A stretch of 64,000 bases of DNA from Gallionella sp. (GCA_028714075.1 JAQTMZ010000001.1:1-64000); one strand, 5' to 3'; shown: positions 26,739-35,861, numbered from the stretch's first letter. Notes: generated by a model not told the origin, from the sequence alone. Numbers and translations are program-made.

Positions 26739-27299
26739 ATGTCCGATTTCAACCTTACCCATCATTTCCTGATTGCGATGCCCGCCATGCAGGAGGGATT
26801 TTTTGCCGGCACGCTGACTTACGTGTGCGAGCACAACGAGAACGGTGCGCTGGGCATCGTGCTGAACCGCCCGATCAGCCTGACGCTGGGCGAAATGTTC
26901 AACCAGATAAATATCCCGCTGCACCAGCCCAGACTCGAGAAGATGCCGGTGCATTTCGGCGGCCCGGTGCAGACCGAGCGCGGCTTCGTGTTGCACGATA
27001 TGCAAGGGGAATGGCAGTCCACGCTGCGCATCAACGACCGGCTGTCGCTGACCACTTCCAAGGATATTCTTGAGGCGGTCGGCGCAGGTCACGGGCCGCG
27101 CAACCTGCTTGTCACGCTGGGCTATGCCGGTTGGGCCCAGGGGCAACTGGAGCATGAGATGACCGAGAACGCCTGGCTAACCATGCCGGCCTCCGAACAC
27201 ATCATCTTCGACCTGGCGCCGGAAGAACGGCTGCCTGCGGCGATGGCCTTGTTCGGCGTGGATTATGCTTCGCTGGCAGAGGGTGCCGGACATGCCTGA
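26739..27299 (+). CDS. YqgE/AlgH family protein
   Basis: A 186-residue DUF179 protein from ATG 26739 (MSDFNLTHHFLIAMP). Family features include GTLTYVCEHNENGALGIVLNRP and HFGGPVQTERGFVLH, and the late LGYAGWAQGQLEHEM. The biochemical role of this family is unknown; AlgH was linked to alginate regulation in Pseudomonas. It overlaps ruvX by eight bases, the widely conserved yqgE-ruvX arrangement. The divergent gshA gene shares the 191-base promoter region upstream. Confidence 0.95.
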   Translation: MSDFNLTHHFLIAMPAMQEGFFAGTLTYVCEHNENGALGIVLNRPISLTLGEMFNQINIPLHQPRLEKMPVHFGGPVQTERGFVLHDMQGEWQSTLRINDRLSLTTSKDILEAVGAGHGPRNLLVTLGYAGWAQGQLEHEMTENAWLTMPASEHIIFDLAPEERLPAAMALFGVDYASLAEGAGHA

Positions 27300-27774
27300 G
27301 GGGGCAATTACACAAACACCGGCTTTTACTCCTCAGGGCACCATTCTCGCATTCGATTTCGGCACCAAACGCATCGGCGTCGCCACAGGCAATACCTTGT
27401 TGCGCCAGGCCAACCCGCTGACCACCATTGCCGACGAAAAAACCGCTGTGCGCTTTGCTAAAATAGCGGCACTGCTCGACGAATGGCAGCCGTGCGCGCT
27501 GGTGGTCGGCCTGCCGTGCAACGACGATGGCACGCCGCATGAGCTGACCGCATTGTGCCGCCGCTTCGCCAACCGCCTCAAGGGGCGGTTTAATTTGCCG
27601 GTGATATTGGTCGATGAGCGTTATACTTCGCACTCTGCAAGCGCGCAGCTGAACGAGGAAGGCGTCCGTGGCAAGAAGCAAAAAGCCCTGATCGACCAAT
27701 ACGCCGCGCAGCAAATTTTGCAGGCTTATTTTGACGAACCCGCAGCGGGAATAATTGTAGTTGGACGCCACTAG
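27292..27774 (+). CDS. ruvX: RuvX (YqgF) resolvase-like nuclease
   Basis: About 160 residues from ATG 27292, which has GAGGG eight bases ahead and overlaps the yqgE stop. The RNase H-like fold is marked by LAFDFGTKRIGVATG, ALVVGLPCNDDGTPHE and VDERYTSHSA. YqgF/RuvX is implicated in 16S rRNA 5' maturation and in resolving recombination intermediates. In many Betaproteobacteria pyrR follows; here the next gene is pyrB after a 120-base spacer. Confidence 0.95.
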   Translation: MPEGAITQTPAFTPQGTILAFDFGTKRIGVATGNTLLRQANPLTTIADEKTAVRFAKIAALLDEWQPCALVVGLPCNDDGTPHELTALCRRFANRLKGRFNLPVILVDERYTSHSASAQLNEEGVRGKKQKALIDQYAAQQILQAYFDEPAAGIIVVGRH

Positions 27775-27781
27775 AAATTCT

Positions 27782-27910
27782 ATTTTGCGGGATGAAGCGC
27801 AAGGAGCCGCGCAGCGAATGACGAGGCATATCAACATGGATAGACGAGAAATGAGCGAGCACGCGACACCGCGATTCGCCCGCAAAATGAATTTATGGCG
27901 GTGTCCATGA
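27782..27910 (+). promoter_or_regulatory. pyrB leader with inverted repeat and upstream ORF
   Basis: ATTTTGCGGG at 27782-27791 pairs perfectly with CCCGCAAAAT at 27879-27888. Within it an open frame starts at ATG 27818 or 27836, after an AAGGAG element at about 27801. It ends at TGA 27908-27910, overlapping the ATG at 27907 that is in frame with pyrB. The peptide ends [10 protein letters not shown]. It may be a translated pyrimidine-sensing leader, or a dispersed repeat that happens to be open. Confidence 0.4.
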
Positions 27911-28863
27911 AAAATCCGCAACTCAACAAGAACGGCGAACTCCAGCACCTGCTGACCACCGAGGGCTTGCCGGTCGGCATCGTGCGCAACATTCTCGACA
28001 AGGCGGCCACCTTTCTCGATGTCGCCGAAGGGCGCGAGATCAAGAAAGTCCCGCTGCTGCACGGCAAGTCGGTGTTCAACGTATTCTTCGAGAACAGCAC
28101 GCGCACCCGCACCACCTTCGAGATCGCCGCCAAGCGGCTGTCGGCGGATGTGGTCAACCTCAACATCGGCTCGTCTTCCACCAGCAAGGGCGAGACCCTG
28201 CTGGATACCGTGGACAACCTGTGCGCGATGCACGCCGACATGTTCGTGGTGCGCCACGCGCAAAGCGGCGCGGCGCATTTCATCGCCCGGCATGTCGCAC
28301 CGGATGTGCATGTCATCAACGCCGGCGACGGCCGCCATGCCCATCCCACCCAGGCGCTGCTCGACATGTTCACCATCCGCCACTACAAGAAGGAATTCCA
28401 CAACCTGCGCGTCGCGATCGTCGGCGACGTGCTGCATTCGCGCGTCGCGCGTTCGCAGATCCACGCGCTGACCACGCTCGGCGTGCCGGAAGTACGCGTC
28501 ATTGCACCCAAGACGTTGCTGCCCACGATGGTGGAAAATCTCGGCGTACAGGTTTATCACGACATGACTCAGGGTTTGAAGGATGTCGACGTGGTGATGA
28601 TGCTGCGCCTACAGAACGAGCGCATGCAAGGCGCATTGCTGCCTTCGGCGCAGGAATATTTCAAGCACTACGGCCTGACGCAGGAGCGACTGGCACTGGC
28701 GAAACAAGATGCCATCGTGATGCACCCGGGACCGATGAACCGCGGCGTCGAGATCGACTCCAGCGTGGCGGACGGAGCGCATTCGGTCATCCTGCCGCAG
28801 GTCACGTTCGGCATCGCGGTGCGCATGGCGGTTATGAGCATGCTGGCGGGGAAAGCACAATGA
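27895..28863 (+). CDS. pyrB: Aspartate carbamoyltransferase catalytic subunit
   Basis: Up to 322 residues. The carbamoyl-phosphate motif [13 protein letters not shown] and the [13 protein letters not shown] and [11 protein letters not shown] motifs are intact. The enzyme condenses carbamoyl phosphate and aspartate in pyrimidine synthesis. The start is ATG 27895, or ATG 27907 if the leader ORF is coupled to it. No pyrI regulatory gene is present. It overlaps the next, dihydroorotase-like gene by four bases, as in the Pseudomonas-type pyrB-pyrC' complex. Confidence 0.95.
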   Translation: MAVSMKNPQLNKNGELQHLLTTEGLPVGIVRNILDKAATFLDVAEGREIKKVPLLHGKSVFNVFFENSTRTRTTFEIAAKRLSADVVNLNIGSSSTSKGETLLDTVDNLCAMHADMFVVRHAQSGAAHFIARHVAPDVHVINAGDGRHAHPTQALLDMFTIRHYKKEFHNLRVAIVGDVLHSRVARSQIHALTTLGVPEVRVIAPKTLLPTMVENLGVQVYHDMTQGLKDVDVVMMLRLQNERMQGALLPSAQEYFKHYGLTQERLALAKQDAIVMHPGPMNRGVEIDSSVADGAHSVILPQVTFGIAVRMAVMSMLAGKAQ

Positions 28864-30134
28864 ACGTCCATATCAAGAACGGTCGCCTGATCGACCCCAA
28901 GAACAACATCGACGCACAGCTGGACGTGTTCATCGCCGAGCGGCGCATTGTCGCCATCGGTACCACGCCGCAAGGCTTCGTCGCGGAACAGGTGATCGAC
29001 GCCAGCGGGCTGATCGTGATGCCGGGGCTGGTAGATGTCGCCGCGCGTTTGCGCGAGCCGGGCTACGAATACAAGGCCACGCTGGAATCCGAGATGACCG
29101 CGGCGGTGGCGGGCGGAGTCACCTCGTTATCCTGCCTGCCCGACACCGATCCTCCGCTGGACGAACCGGGGCTGGTGGAAATGCTCAAGCACCGCGCCCG
29201 CTCGCTGAACCAGGCGCGCGTATTCCCGATCGGTGCCCTGACTTACGGCCTGAAAGGCGCGGAACTCACCGAGATGATCGAGCTGACGGAAGCGGGCTGC
29301 AAGGCGTTCAGCCAGGCCGATGCGCCGCTGACCGACACAAGGGTGTTGATGCGCGCCATGCAATACGCGGCCACCTTCGGCTACCGCGTATGGCTGCGCC
29401 CGCAGGACAGCTTCCTCGCCAAAGACGGCGTGGCGCACGACGGTGAAGTCGCCACCCGCCTTGGCTTGCCGCCCATCCCGGTCGTGGCCGAAACCATTGC
29501 GCTTTCGACGATGCTGCAACTGGCGCGCGAGACCGGTGTCATCCTGCATATCTGCCGTATCTCCAGCGCGGCAGGCGTGGAGCTAGTGCGCGCAGCCAAA
29601 CGCGAAGGCTTGGCGGTGACCTGCGATGTGTCGATGAACCACGTGCACCTGACCGAGATGGACATCGGATTCTTCGATGCCAATTGCCATCTAATTCCAC
29701 CGTTGCGCGGCCTGCGCGACCGGGAAGCGCTGCGCGCCGGGCTGCTGGACGGCACGATCGACGCGGTCTGCTCCAATCATTCCCCGGTAGATGACGATGC
29801 CAAACAGTTGCCGTTCGCCGAAGCGGAAGCAGGCGCAACCGGCCTGGAGCTCCTGTTGCCGCTGGTGCTGAAATGGGCGGAACAGGAAAAGGTGCCGCTG
29901 CTGGATGCGCTATCCCGCGTGACCGTCAACCCCGCGCAATTGCTGGGGCAGAAGATAGGCCACCTGTCGGTCGGCGCACATGCGGATATCTGTATGTTCG
30001 ACCCGAAGACCAACTGGAAAGTCGAACCCGCCGCACTGAAGAGCCAGGGCAAGAACACCCCGTTCAACGGCTATGAGATGCAGGGTCGGGTGCGTTATAC
30101 GCTGCTCGATGGGCAGGTTGTTTATCAGGGCTAG
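28860..30134 (+). CDS. pyrX: Inactive dihydroorotase-like subunit PyrX (PyrC')
   Basis: The 424-residue amidohydrolase-fold protein is in the dihydroorotase family ([32 protein letters not shown]). The metal motif that should read D-x-H-x-H-L-R-E-P reads [10 protein letters not shown], so both histidines are missing. This matches the catalytically dead PyrC' that holds the ATCase dodecamer together in Pseudomonas. It starts inside the end of pyrB, which supports a structural partnership. An active dihydroorotase should be encoded elsewhere. It may be mis-annotated as pyrC in databases. Confidence 0.88.
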   Translation: MNVHIKNGRLIDPKNNIDAQLDVFIAERRIVAIGTTPQGFVAEQVIDASGLIVMPGLVDVAARLREPGYEYKATLESEMTAAVAGGVTSLSCLPDTDPPLDEPGLVEMLKHRARSLNQARVFPIGALTYGLKGAELTEMIELTEAGCKAFSQADAPLTDTRVLMRAMQYAATFGYRVWLRPQDSFLAKDGVAHDGEVATRLGLPPIPVVAETIALSTMLQLARETGVILHICRISSAAGVELVRAAKREGLAVTCDVSMNHVHLTEMDIGFFDANCHLIPPLRGLRDREALRAGLLDGTIDAVCSNHSPVDDDAKQLPFAEAEAGATGLELLLPLVLKWAEQEKVPLLDALSRVTVNPAQLLGQKIGHLSVGAHADICMFDPKTNWKVEPAALKSQGKNTPFNGYEMQGRVRYTLLDGQVVYQG

Positions 30135-30142
30135 TGTCGGTT

Positions 30143-30346
30143 ATGAAGATGCGCCACATCGAAGTGGGCAGCAAGCTGGAGCTGAACGTGTCCAAGGGAG
30201 CACTGACAGCGCGCCCTGCGGCCAACAAACGCCGCTATTCCCTCTACGAACTGTTGCAAGGCGTTACTCCCGCAAAAATTGCCAAGCTCAATGCAGAAAC
30301 AGCTTGGGCACGGGAAGGCGAGCCGGTCGGCAAGGAAGTCTGGTAG
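30143..30346 (+). pseudogene. MazE-type antitoxin remnant, N-terminus missing
   Basis: A 67-residue frame directly after pyrX ends LYELLQGVTP...EPVGKEVW, the toxin-binding half of MazE/AbrB antitoxins. It begins at the family's GSKLELNVSKGALTARP and lacks the first ~25 residues with the KWGNS-type DNA-binding strand. No toxin gene follows; instead the next bases encode part of an unrelated protein. I read it as a decayed antitoxin. Confidence 0.65.
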
Positions 30347-30474
30347 TAGTAGATCAGCTATCCGCCGATCTGCGCAATGAATTTCCCGACATGAGCGGAT
30401 TTTCACCGCACAATCTTTGGTATATCAAAAGCTTTTACGAAACCTACAGCGCCGCTCCCGTATTTCTGCAATAG
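30340..30474 (+). pseudogene. DUF1016 (YhcG-type) N-terminal fragment
   Basis: The frame reads VVVDQLSADLRNEFPDMSG then FSPHNLWYIKSFYETY, the N-terminal DUF1016 domain of YhcG-family PD-(D/E)XK nucleases (normally ~340 residues). It stops after about 45 residues at TAG 30472-30474 and has no start codon of its own. It is fused directly to the end of the MazE remnant, so two unrelated genes were joined by deletion or recombination. Confidence 0.65.
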
Positions 30475-30618
30475 TTTTGTTGCAGAAATACCTTGGGGGC
30501 AAAACATCCTTATTTTTGAACGGGCGGATTCAACTCTGAAGCGCAACTTTTGTGAGAGAATTGGTGCCGCAGAATTAGTGCGCCGCTTGGTAATAAAATA
30601 TCAGCCAAACGATAGCAG

Positions 30619-30647
30619 CCAACTGGTAACAAATTGTCACCAGTTGG
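30619..30647. repeat. 29-bp palindrome upstream of the toxin-antitoxin operon
   Basis: CCAACTGGTAACA and TGTCACCAGTTGG form inverted arms with one mismatch around a 3-base centre. No T-run follows, so a terminator is less likely. It may be a protein-binding site, a remnant recombination site, or a leftover regulator site of the lost genes. Confidence 0.55.
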
Positions 30648-30671
30648 TTCATCGCAACACACGCCCATCTG

Positions 30672-30715
30672 TTGCATGTAACACAAAAACTGGTTATCAT
30701 GCGTTTCATGTAACA
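30672..30715 (+). promoter_or_regulatory. Promoter and repeated operator of the DUF3018-MazF pair
   Basis: TTGCAT at 30672-30677 and TATCAT at 30695-30700 are spaced by 17 bases, a good sigma-70 promoter. CATGTAACA occurs twice, at 30675-30683 and 30707-30715, 32 bases (three helical turns) apart, flanking and overlapping the promoter. This arrangement fits autorepression by the antitoxin or toxin-antitoxin complex. Confidence 0.6.
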
Positions 30716-30735
30716 GGTATATCGAGGGAGTAATT

Positions 30736-30948
30736 ATGGGAACAAGTACATCAGCACGGGTGCAAAAGCATCGTGCGGCATTACGTGAATCCGGATTGCG
30801 CCCAGTGCAAATTTGGGTGCCGGATACGCGGCGTGCAGGTTTCGCCGAGGAGTGCCGCCGCCAATCACGGCTTGTGCAAGGCGATGCGCATGAACGTGAA
30901 ACCGCCGACTGGCTTGAGGCGGCAGCCGACCGCGAAGGCTGGCAATGA
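30736..30948 (+). CDS. Antitoxin, MazE-like DUF3018 family
   Basis: A 70-residue protein beginning MGTSTSARVQKHRAALRESGLRPVQIWVPDTR, typical of DUF3018 antitoxins paired with MazF. The N-terminal part is ribbon-helix-helix-like and should bind the operator; the acidic C-terminus should wrap the toxin. GGGAG precedes the ATG. It overlaps the toxin gene by four bases, the normal antitoxin-first layout. Confidence rests on the paired toxin as well as the sequence. Confidence 0.85.
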   Translation: MGTSTSARVQKHRAALRESGLRPVQIWVPDTRRAGFAEECRRQSRLVQGDAHERETADWLEAAADREGWQ

Positions 30949-31268
30949 GACGTGGCGATCTGGTGACCGTGGCATTGCAGGGTGATCTCGGCAAGCCGCG
31001 CCCGGCATTAGTGATCCAGTCCGATCTGTTCGATACCCATCCCTCCGTAACGATTCTGCCGGTAACCGGTGAATTGCGTGTTGCACCGCTGTTTCGTATT
31101 TCCGTGAATCCAAGTGAACTAAACGGCTTGAGCAAACCTTCGCAGGTGATGGTGGATAAGCCACAATCGGTCGCGCGCGAAAAAGTCGGTGCGGTGATTG
31201 GTCGCCTAGACGATGAAACAATGTTGGCGGTGAATCGTGCTCTGGCGGTTTTCCTCGGATTTGCTTGA
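30945..31268 (+). CDS. MazF/PemK-family toxin (mRNA interferase)
   Basis: The 107-residue protein has the PemK fold markers MRRGDLVTVALQGDLGKPRPALVIQ, then a central ILPVT and SQVMVDKPQSV, and GAVIGRLDDETMLAVNRAL at the end. Arg, Thr and the loop that cut RNA appear intact, so it is likely active. Members cleave mRNA or rRNA at short sequences; the specificity here is unknown. It is bound by the upstream DUF3018 antitoxin. The pair may stabilise this otherwise decayed spot between pyrX and prlC. Confidence 0.88.
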   Translation: MRRGDLVTVALQGDLGKPRPALVIQSDLFDTHPSVTILPVTGELRVAPLFRISVNPSELNGLSKPSQVMVDKPQSVAREKVGAVIGRLDDETMLAVNRALAVFLGFA

Positions 31269-31409
31269 CGGTTATCAAAGAAATTCCATTTTTATTTTGA
31301 CAGCCGCGCATCGCGTATCAACCGGTAAGGGTCTGAATATTGTCGGAATGATTCGTAGTAAAATGCAACTGTCAGATTTCCCACTGCAATATCTATTCTC
31401 GGCTTATTC

Positions 31410-33461
31410 ATGAATCCCTTACTCGATTTTTCCGGTCTGCCGCGTTTTGCGGAGATCAAACCCGAACATGTTGCGCCGGCGATTGAGCAGTTGCTGGCGG
31501 AGAACCGCGCGCTGATCGCGCGGTTGCTGAAAAATGATGCGCCGCCGACCTGGCAGGATTTCATCGTACCGATGGAAAATGCCAACGAACGGCTGTCGCG
31601 CGCGTGGGGGCCGGTCGGGCATTTGAATGCGGTGATGAATTCACCGGAATTGCGCGAGGTGTATAACGCGACGCTGCCGAAGATCACCCAGTATTACGCC
31701 GAGCTTGGCCAGAACCTCGCGCTGTTCGATAAATTCAAGGCGCTGCACGACAGCCCTGAATTCGCCGGGCTGAGCGCGGCGCGCAAGAAGATCATCGAGA
31801 ACGAGCTGCGCGATTTCCGCCTCGGCGGCGCGGAGCTGCCGGAGGACAAGAAGGCGCGCTATTTGGAAATTCAGGAACGTCTGGCGGAGCTGTCGTCGCG
31901 CTTTTCCGACAACCTGCTCGACGCGACCAACGACTACACGCTGGTGATCGAGGATAAAAACGAATTGAGCGGCTTGCCGGATGATGTGCTGCAGGCGGCG
32001 CAGGAGGCGGCGCAAGAGGCAAATAAAAAAGGCTGGTTGTTCACGCTGAAAGCGCCGTCCTACATGCCGGTGATGCAATTCGCCGACAACCGCGCGCTGC
32101 GCGAAAAAATGTATCGCGCCTATGGCACGCGCGCCAGCGAGTTCGGCAAGCCTGACTGGGACAATACCGCGCTGATGGATGAGATCGTCCGGCTGCGCGG
32201 CGAAGAAGCCAGCCTGCTGGGTTTCACCAATTTCGGCGAACTGTCGCTGGCCACCAAGATGGCGGAGTCACCGCAACAGGTGGCGGAGTTCATGCGCGAG
32301 CTGGCGCAGCGCGCGCGGCCTTTTGCCGAAAAAGACCTGGCCGAGCTGCGCGAATTCGCGCGCGCCGAACTGGGCTTGCAGGAATTGCAATCGTGGGATG
32401 TGGGTTATGCCAGCGAAAAACTGCGCGAGAAGCGCTATGCTTTTTCCGAGCAGGAAGTGAAGCAGTATTTCCCCGAGGATGCGGTGCTGCCCGGCATGTT
32501 CAGGCTGGTCGAGACGCTGTATGGCTTGCAGATCAAGGCGTCCGTTGCGCCACTGTGGCATGACGATGTGCGCTTCTTCGACATCCGCGACGCGCAGGGG
32601 CAACTAGTCGGGCAGTTCTATCTCGATATGTACGCGCGCAACAGCAAGCGCGGCGGGGCGTGGATGGATGACGTGATCACGCGCCGCCGCCTTGCGCCTG
32701 ACACACCGACAACTCGGGGCATCCAGACGCCGGTCGCCTACCTGAACTGCAACTTCTCCCCGCCGGTCGGCGGCAAGCCGGCAGTGTTCACCCACGACGA
32801 AGTGATCACGCTGTTCCACGAATTCGGCCACGGCCTGCACCACCTGCTGACCGAAGTGGAAGATCTCGCCGTGTCCGGCATCAACGGCGTGGAGTGGGAT
32901 GCGGTGGAACTGCCCAGCCAGTTCATGGAAAATTTCTGCTGGGAATGGGATGTGCTGCACGGCATGACGCGCCATGTCGATAGCGGCGCACCGTTGCCGC
33001 GCGCGCTGTTCGACAAGATGCTCGCCGCGAAGAATTTCCAGAGCGGCCTGCAGACGCTACGCCAGATCGAATTTTCGCTGTTCGACATGCTGATGCACAG
33101 CAACTTCGAGGCGGGCGGCGCGAAATCCATCCTGCAACTGCTCGATGAAGTGCGCGCCGAAGTGGCGGTACTGATCCCGCCCGCGTTCCAGCGCTTCCCG
33201 CACAGTTTCTCGCATATTTTCGCCGGCGGCTATGCGGCGGGTTATTACAGCTACAAATGGGCGGAAGTGCTGTCCGCCGACGCGTACAGCCTGTTCGAGG
33301 AACACGGCGTGCTGAATCCCGATGTCGGCGCGCGCTTCCGCAGCGAGATACTGGCGATGGGCGGCAGCCGCGGCGCGATGCAATCCTTCGCCGCGTTCCG
33401 CGGGCGCGAGCCGAGCATCGACGCATTGTTGCGGCATAATGGGCTACTCGAAACGCAATAG
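31410..33461 (+). CDS. prlC: Oligopeptidase A (M3 family)
   Basis: The 683-residue length is typical of PrlC. The zinc motif HEFGH is at residues 470-474 in LFHEFGHGLHHLLTEV, with the downstream glutamate region GVEWDAVELPSQFMENFCWE. It is a cytoplasmic metallopeptidase that degrades short peptides, including signal-peptide fragments. The N-terminus (MNPLLDFSGLPRFAEIKPEHV) matches the family start. The DUF4124 gene follows after nine bases. Confidence 0.96.
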   Translation: MNPLLDFSGLPRFAEIKPEHVAPAIEQLLAENRALIARLLKNDAPPTWQDFIVPMENANERLSRAWGPVGHLNAVMNSPELREVYNATLPKITQYYAELGQNLALFDKFKALHDSPEFAGLSAARKKIIENELRDFRLGGAELPEDKKARYLEIQERLAELSSRFSDNLLDATNDYTLVIEDKNELSGLPDDVLQAAQEAAQEANKKGWLFTLKAPSYMPVMQFADNRALREKMYRAYGTRASEFGKPDWDNTALMDEIVRLRGEEASLLGFTNFGELSLATKMAESPQQVAEFMRELAQRARPFAEKDLAELREFARAELGLQELQSWDVGYASEKLREKRYAFSEQEVKQYFPEDAVLPGMFRLVETLYGLQIKASVAPLWHDDVRFFDIRDAQGQLVGQFYLDMYARNSKRGGAWMDDVITRRRLAPDTPTTRGIQTPVAYLNCNFSPPVGGKPAVFTHDEVITLFHEFGHGLHHLLTEVEDLAVSGINGVEWDAVELPSQFMENFCWEWDVLHGMTRHVDSGAPLPRALFDKMLAAKNFQSGLQTLRQIEFSLFDMLMHSNFEAGGAKSILQLLDEVRAEVAVLIPPAFQRFPHSFSHIFAGGYAAGYYSYKWAEVLSADAYSLFEEHGVLNPDVGARFRSEILAMGGSRGAMQSFAAFRGREPSIDALLRHNGLLETQ

Positions 33462-33469
33462 GAGGCAAA

Positions 33470-34054
33470 ATGAAACGCATCGTTTTGTTGTTGATCTGTT
33501 TGTTGGGTGCATCGTTCAGCGCGCAAGCGGGCGAGCTATACCGCTGGGTGGACGCACATGGCAAGGTGCATTACGGCGATGTGATTCCCGTTGGCGCAGA
33601 TCAAATCGAAGAGAAAAAATTCTCCGATGCCGCTGCGCCGGACGAATATTTGTCCTATGAAACACGCCGCGCGCAACAGAATTTCCCGGTCACCCTGTAT
33701 GTCGCGGATAACTGCGCCGAGTATTGCGACAAGGCGCGCGACCTGCTGGGCAAGCGCGGCATCCCGTTCAGCGAGAAGGCACTGCGAACCAAAGAAGAAA
33801 TTGATGCCTTCAAGGCGCTTGCCGGTTTTGACAGCGTGCCCGCGCTTTCCATCGGCAGGACAATTTTGAAGGGGTTGCAGGCCGATCAATGGAATAGCGA
33901 ATTAGATATTGCAGGCTATCCGAAGACCGTGCCATACCGCACACCCAAGAAGCCTGCCGCTCCCGTAGCGCCTCCCGCCGCAGCTCCGGCGGCGTCTTCC
34001 ACCCCCCCTGCCGCCGCCAGCCAGGTTGCCCCGACCGATTCCGCCGCCCAATAA
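33470..34054 (+). CDS. DUF4124 / glutaredoxin-like exported protein
   Basis: A 194-residue protein with a cleavable signal peptide (MKRIVLLLICLLGASFSAQA), then a DUF4124 motif (ELYRWVDAHGKVHYGDVIP), a thioredoxin-fold domain (VTLYVADNCAEYCDKARDLL) and a Pro/Ala-rich tail from residue 157. The redox site reads C-A-E-Y-C, with three residues between the cysteines rather than the usual two, so classical glutaredoxin activity is doubtful. A periplasmic redox or binding role is plausible. It follows prlC closely. Confidence 0.8.
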   Translation: MKRIVLLLICLLGASFSAQAGELYRWVDAHGKVHYGDVIPVGADQIEEKKFSDAAAPDEYLSYETRRAQQNFPVTLYVADNCAEYCDKARDLLGKRGIPFSEKALRTKEEIDAFKALAGFDSVPALSIGRTILKGLQADQWNSELDIAGYPKTVPYRTPKKPAAPVAPPAAAPAASSTPPAAASQVAPTDSAAQ

Positions 34055-34322
34055 AGCCAGCTATCCGGAGCTCAAATAAAGGCTTCACTGGTAGCCCTTG
34101 GGGTTTTATTCAGGTATTGAGCCATGCAGAATATCCACGATAGTCAATAAGTTACGCGATTATCGGCAAATAGCGACAGGGCTTTAAGGCATGGGTACGA
34201 TATGCCTGGCGTGCCGGACGGCGCCATACAGAGAATATATGGCATGGTTAGCCACCAGCCTTTAATGCTAAACTTCAAATTGCTGCGCTAGTGCAGTAAC
34301 CAACTACAGGGAGATTGACAAC

Positions 34323-34604
34323 ATGAACCGCAAAGAATTGATCGATGCACTGTCAACAAAGACAGGCAGCACCAAGGCTGATGCCGACCGCAACATCGCA
34401 GCACTGATTGACATCATCACAGCTACACTAAAGAAGGGCGACAACATCGCTCTGGTTGGTTTTGGTACTTTTGAAGTGCGCAAGCGTGCAGCACGCAATG
34501 GCCGTAATCCGGCGACCGGTGCTGCGATCAAGATCAAAGCATCCAAGGCACCCGCTTTCAAAGCTGGCGCGGCTCTCAAGGCTGCGGTAAACGGCAAGAA
34601 GTAA
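34323..34604 (+). CDS. hup: HU-family DNA-binding protein
   Basis: The 93-residue protein starts MNRKELIDALSTKTGSTKADADRNI and carries the HU arm signature GRNPATGAAIKIKASKAPAFKAG. It bends and compacts DNA as a dimer. A strong GGGAG site precedes the ATG and a strong hairpin terminator follows, so it is a single-gene transcript. Betaproteobacteria have HU-beta-like copies of this kind; I cannot assign alpha or beta. Confidence 0.95.
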   Translation: MNRKELIDALSTKTGSTKADADRNIAALIDIITATLKKGDNIALVGFGTFEVRKRAARNGRNPATGAAIKIKASKAPAFKAGAALKAAVNGKK

Positions 34605-34614
34605 TTATTCCAAA

Positions 34615-34647
34615 AGCAACCGCCAAGCCGCTTGGCGGTTGCTTTCG
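34615..34647 (+). terminator. Terminator of the HU gene
   Basis: AGCAACCGCCAAG pairs perfectly with CTTGGCGGTTGCT around a three-base loop, a 13-bp stem, followed by TTCG. The stem lies 11 bases after the HU stop codon. The weak T-run suggests termination relies mostly on the very stable stem, or that it also protects the mRNA end. Confidence 0.8.
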
Positions 34648-35015
34648 TGAGCGACGGATTTTGGACAAAGATGTGGCTGTCTGGAATGCGCGCCAGAAGC
34701 TCAAGGAACGCGCCCTCTAAGCTCATTAGCCAATTACCGTCAAACTTGTGGCGATAATTGCGCTCCAACAGTTTTCGAATAAATTCTCGGAGTATCCACG
34801 CAGTGGGTTTAGCCCGCACGCCAGAAACCAATACGCTGTTACGTTAGCTGAGAGAAAGCAAGCGCTCAATTTTTTGGTGATAGCGTATATTTGTCGCTAT
34901 GCGGCAACACCAATTGCAAGCTGATGCGGCACAAGGTTTGCAATGCCAGTAAACAAGCCCCACCAACTGGAATGAAAGAACATAATATCCATAATAAAAA
35001 TTGGATAGTGAACAG
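34648..35015. other. Spacer between HU and xthA, no clear gene
   Basis: Nothing is supported on the plus strand. On the minus strand about 60 codons from 34831 are open and look coding-like (ARIPDSHIFVQNP and neighbouring residues) but start at TTG with no ribosome binding site and run into the HU terminator. I do not recognise it; it could be a decayed gene end. The xthA promoter should lie in the last 100 bases. Confidence 0.3.
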
Positions 35016-35801
35016 ATGAAACTAGCCACCTGGAACGTCAACTCGCTGAAAGTGCGCCTGCCGCAAGTGCTGGACTGGCTGGCCGCCAACCCGGTCGACG
35101 TGTTGTGCTTGCAGGAAACCAAGCAGCAGGACGGCGATTTTCCGCAGGCTGAATTGCAGGCAGCGGGCTACCACAGCGTATTCAGCGGGCAGAAGACCTA
35201 CAACGGCGTGGCGCTCCTGAGCCGCGTACCCGCCAGCGATGTGCGGATGGGCATCCCGGATTTCGCCGACGAGCAGAAGCGCGTCATCGCCGCCACCATC
35301 GGCGATATCCGTGTGATATGCGTGTATGTGCCGAACGGCCAGAGCGTCGATTCCGACAAATACCAGTACAAGCTCGCCTGGCTCACCGCGTTGCACGACT
35401 GGCTGAAACAGGAACTGCTGCGCTACCCGAAACTGGCGCTGCTGGGCGACTACAACATCGCGCCGGAAGACCGCGACGTCTACGATCCGGTAGCCTGGCA
35501 GGGCAACGTGCTGGTCAGCGAGCCGGAGCGCCGGCAATTCCAGAACCTGCTGCGGCTCGGCCTGCGCGACAGCTTCCGCCTGTTCGAGCAGGCCGAAAAA
35601 TCCTATTCCTGGTGGGATTACCGCATGATGGCGTTTCGCCGCAACCTGGGGCTGCGTATCGACCATATCCTGGTCAGCGAACCACTCGCCGCGCTATGCA
35701 AAAGCTGCGCGATAGATAAAGCCCCGCGCAAAGCGGAACGCCCTTCGGATCACACCCCGGTGGTGGCGGAATTCGCCCTGCCAGCCGGGCAGCCGAAATA
35801 A
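35016..35801 (+). CDS. xthA: Exodeoxyribonuclease III
   Basis: About 261 residues from ATG 35016 ([15 protein letters not shown]); a TTG five codons upstream is unlikely. Endonuclease/exonuclease/phosphatase-fold motifs are present: [29 protein letters not shown] and [11 protein letters not shown], ending with [10 protein letters not shown]. The enzyme repairs abasic sites and trims 3' ends in DNA. It stands between the HU gene and a radical SAM gene with its own spacer on each side. Confidence 0.96.
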   Translation: MKLATWNVNSLKVRLPQVLDWLAANPVDVLCLQETKQQDGDFPQAELQAAGYHSVFSGQKTYNGVALLSRVPASDVRMGIPDFADEQKRVIAATIGDIRVICVYVPNGQSVDSDKYQYKLAWLTALHDWLKQELLRYPKLALLGDYNIAPEDRDVYDPVAWQGNVLVSEPERRQFQNLLRLGLRDSFRLFEQAEKSYSWWDYRMMAFRRNLGLRIDHILVSEPLAALCKSCAIDKAPRKAERPSDHTPVVAEFALPAGQPK

Positions 35802-35861
35802 CCTTGTGGGTATTCCGGTTGAACAAGCCACCCCCGCGTGCTAGTCTTTCTCCCATAGATT

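Noticed and set aside
34323..34604. A minus-strand frame reading through the HU gene and its terminator
   Set aside because: It is antisense to a clear HU gene and crosses a perfect terminator stem. Only the portion upstream (34648-34831) might be a decayed gene.
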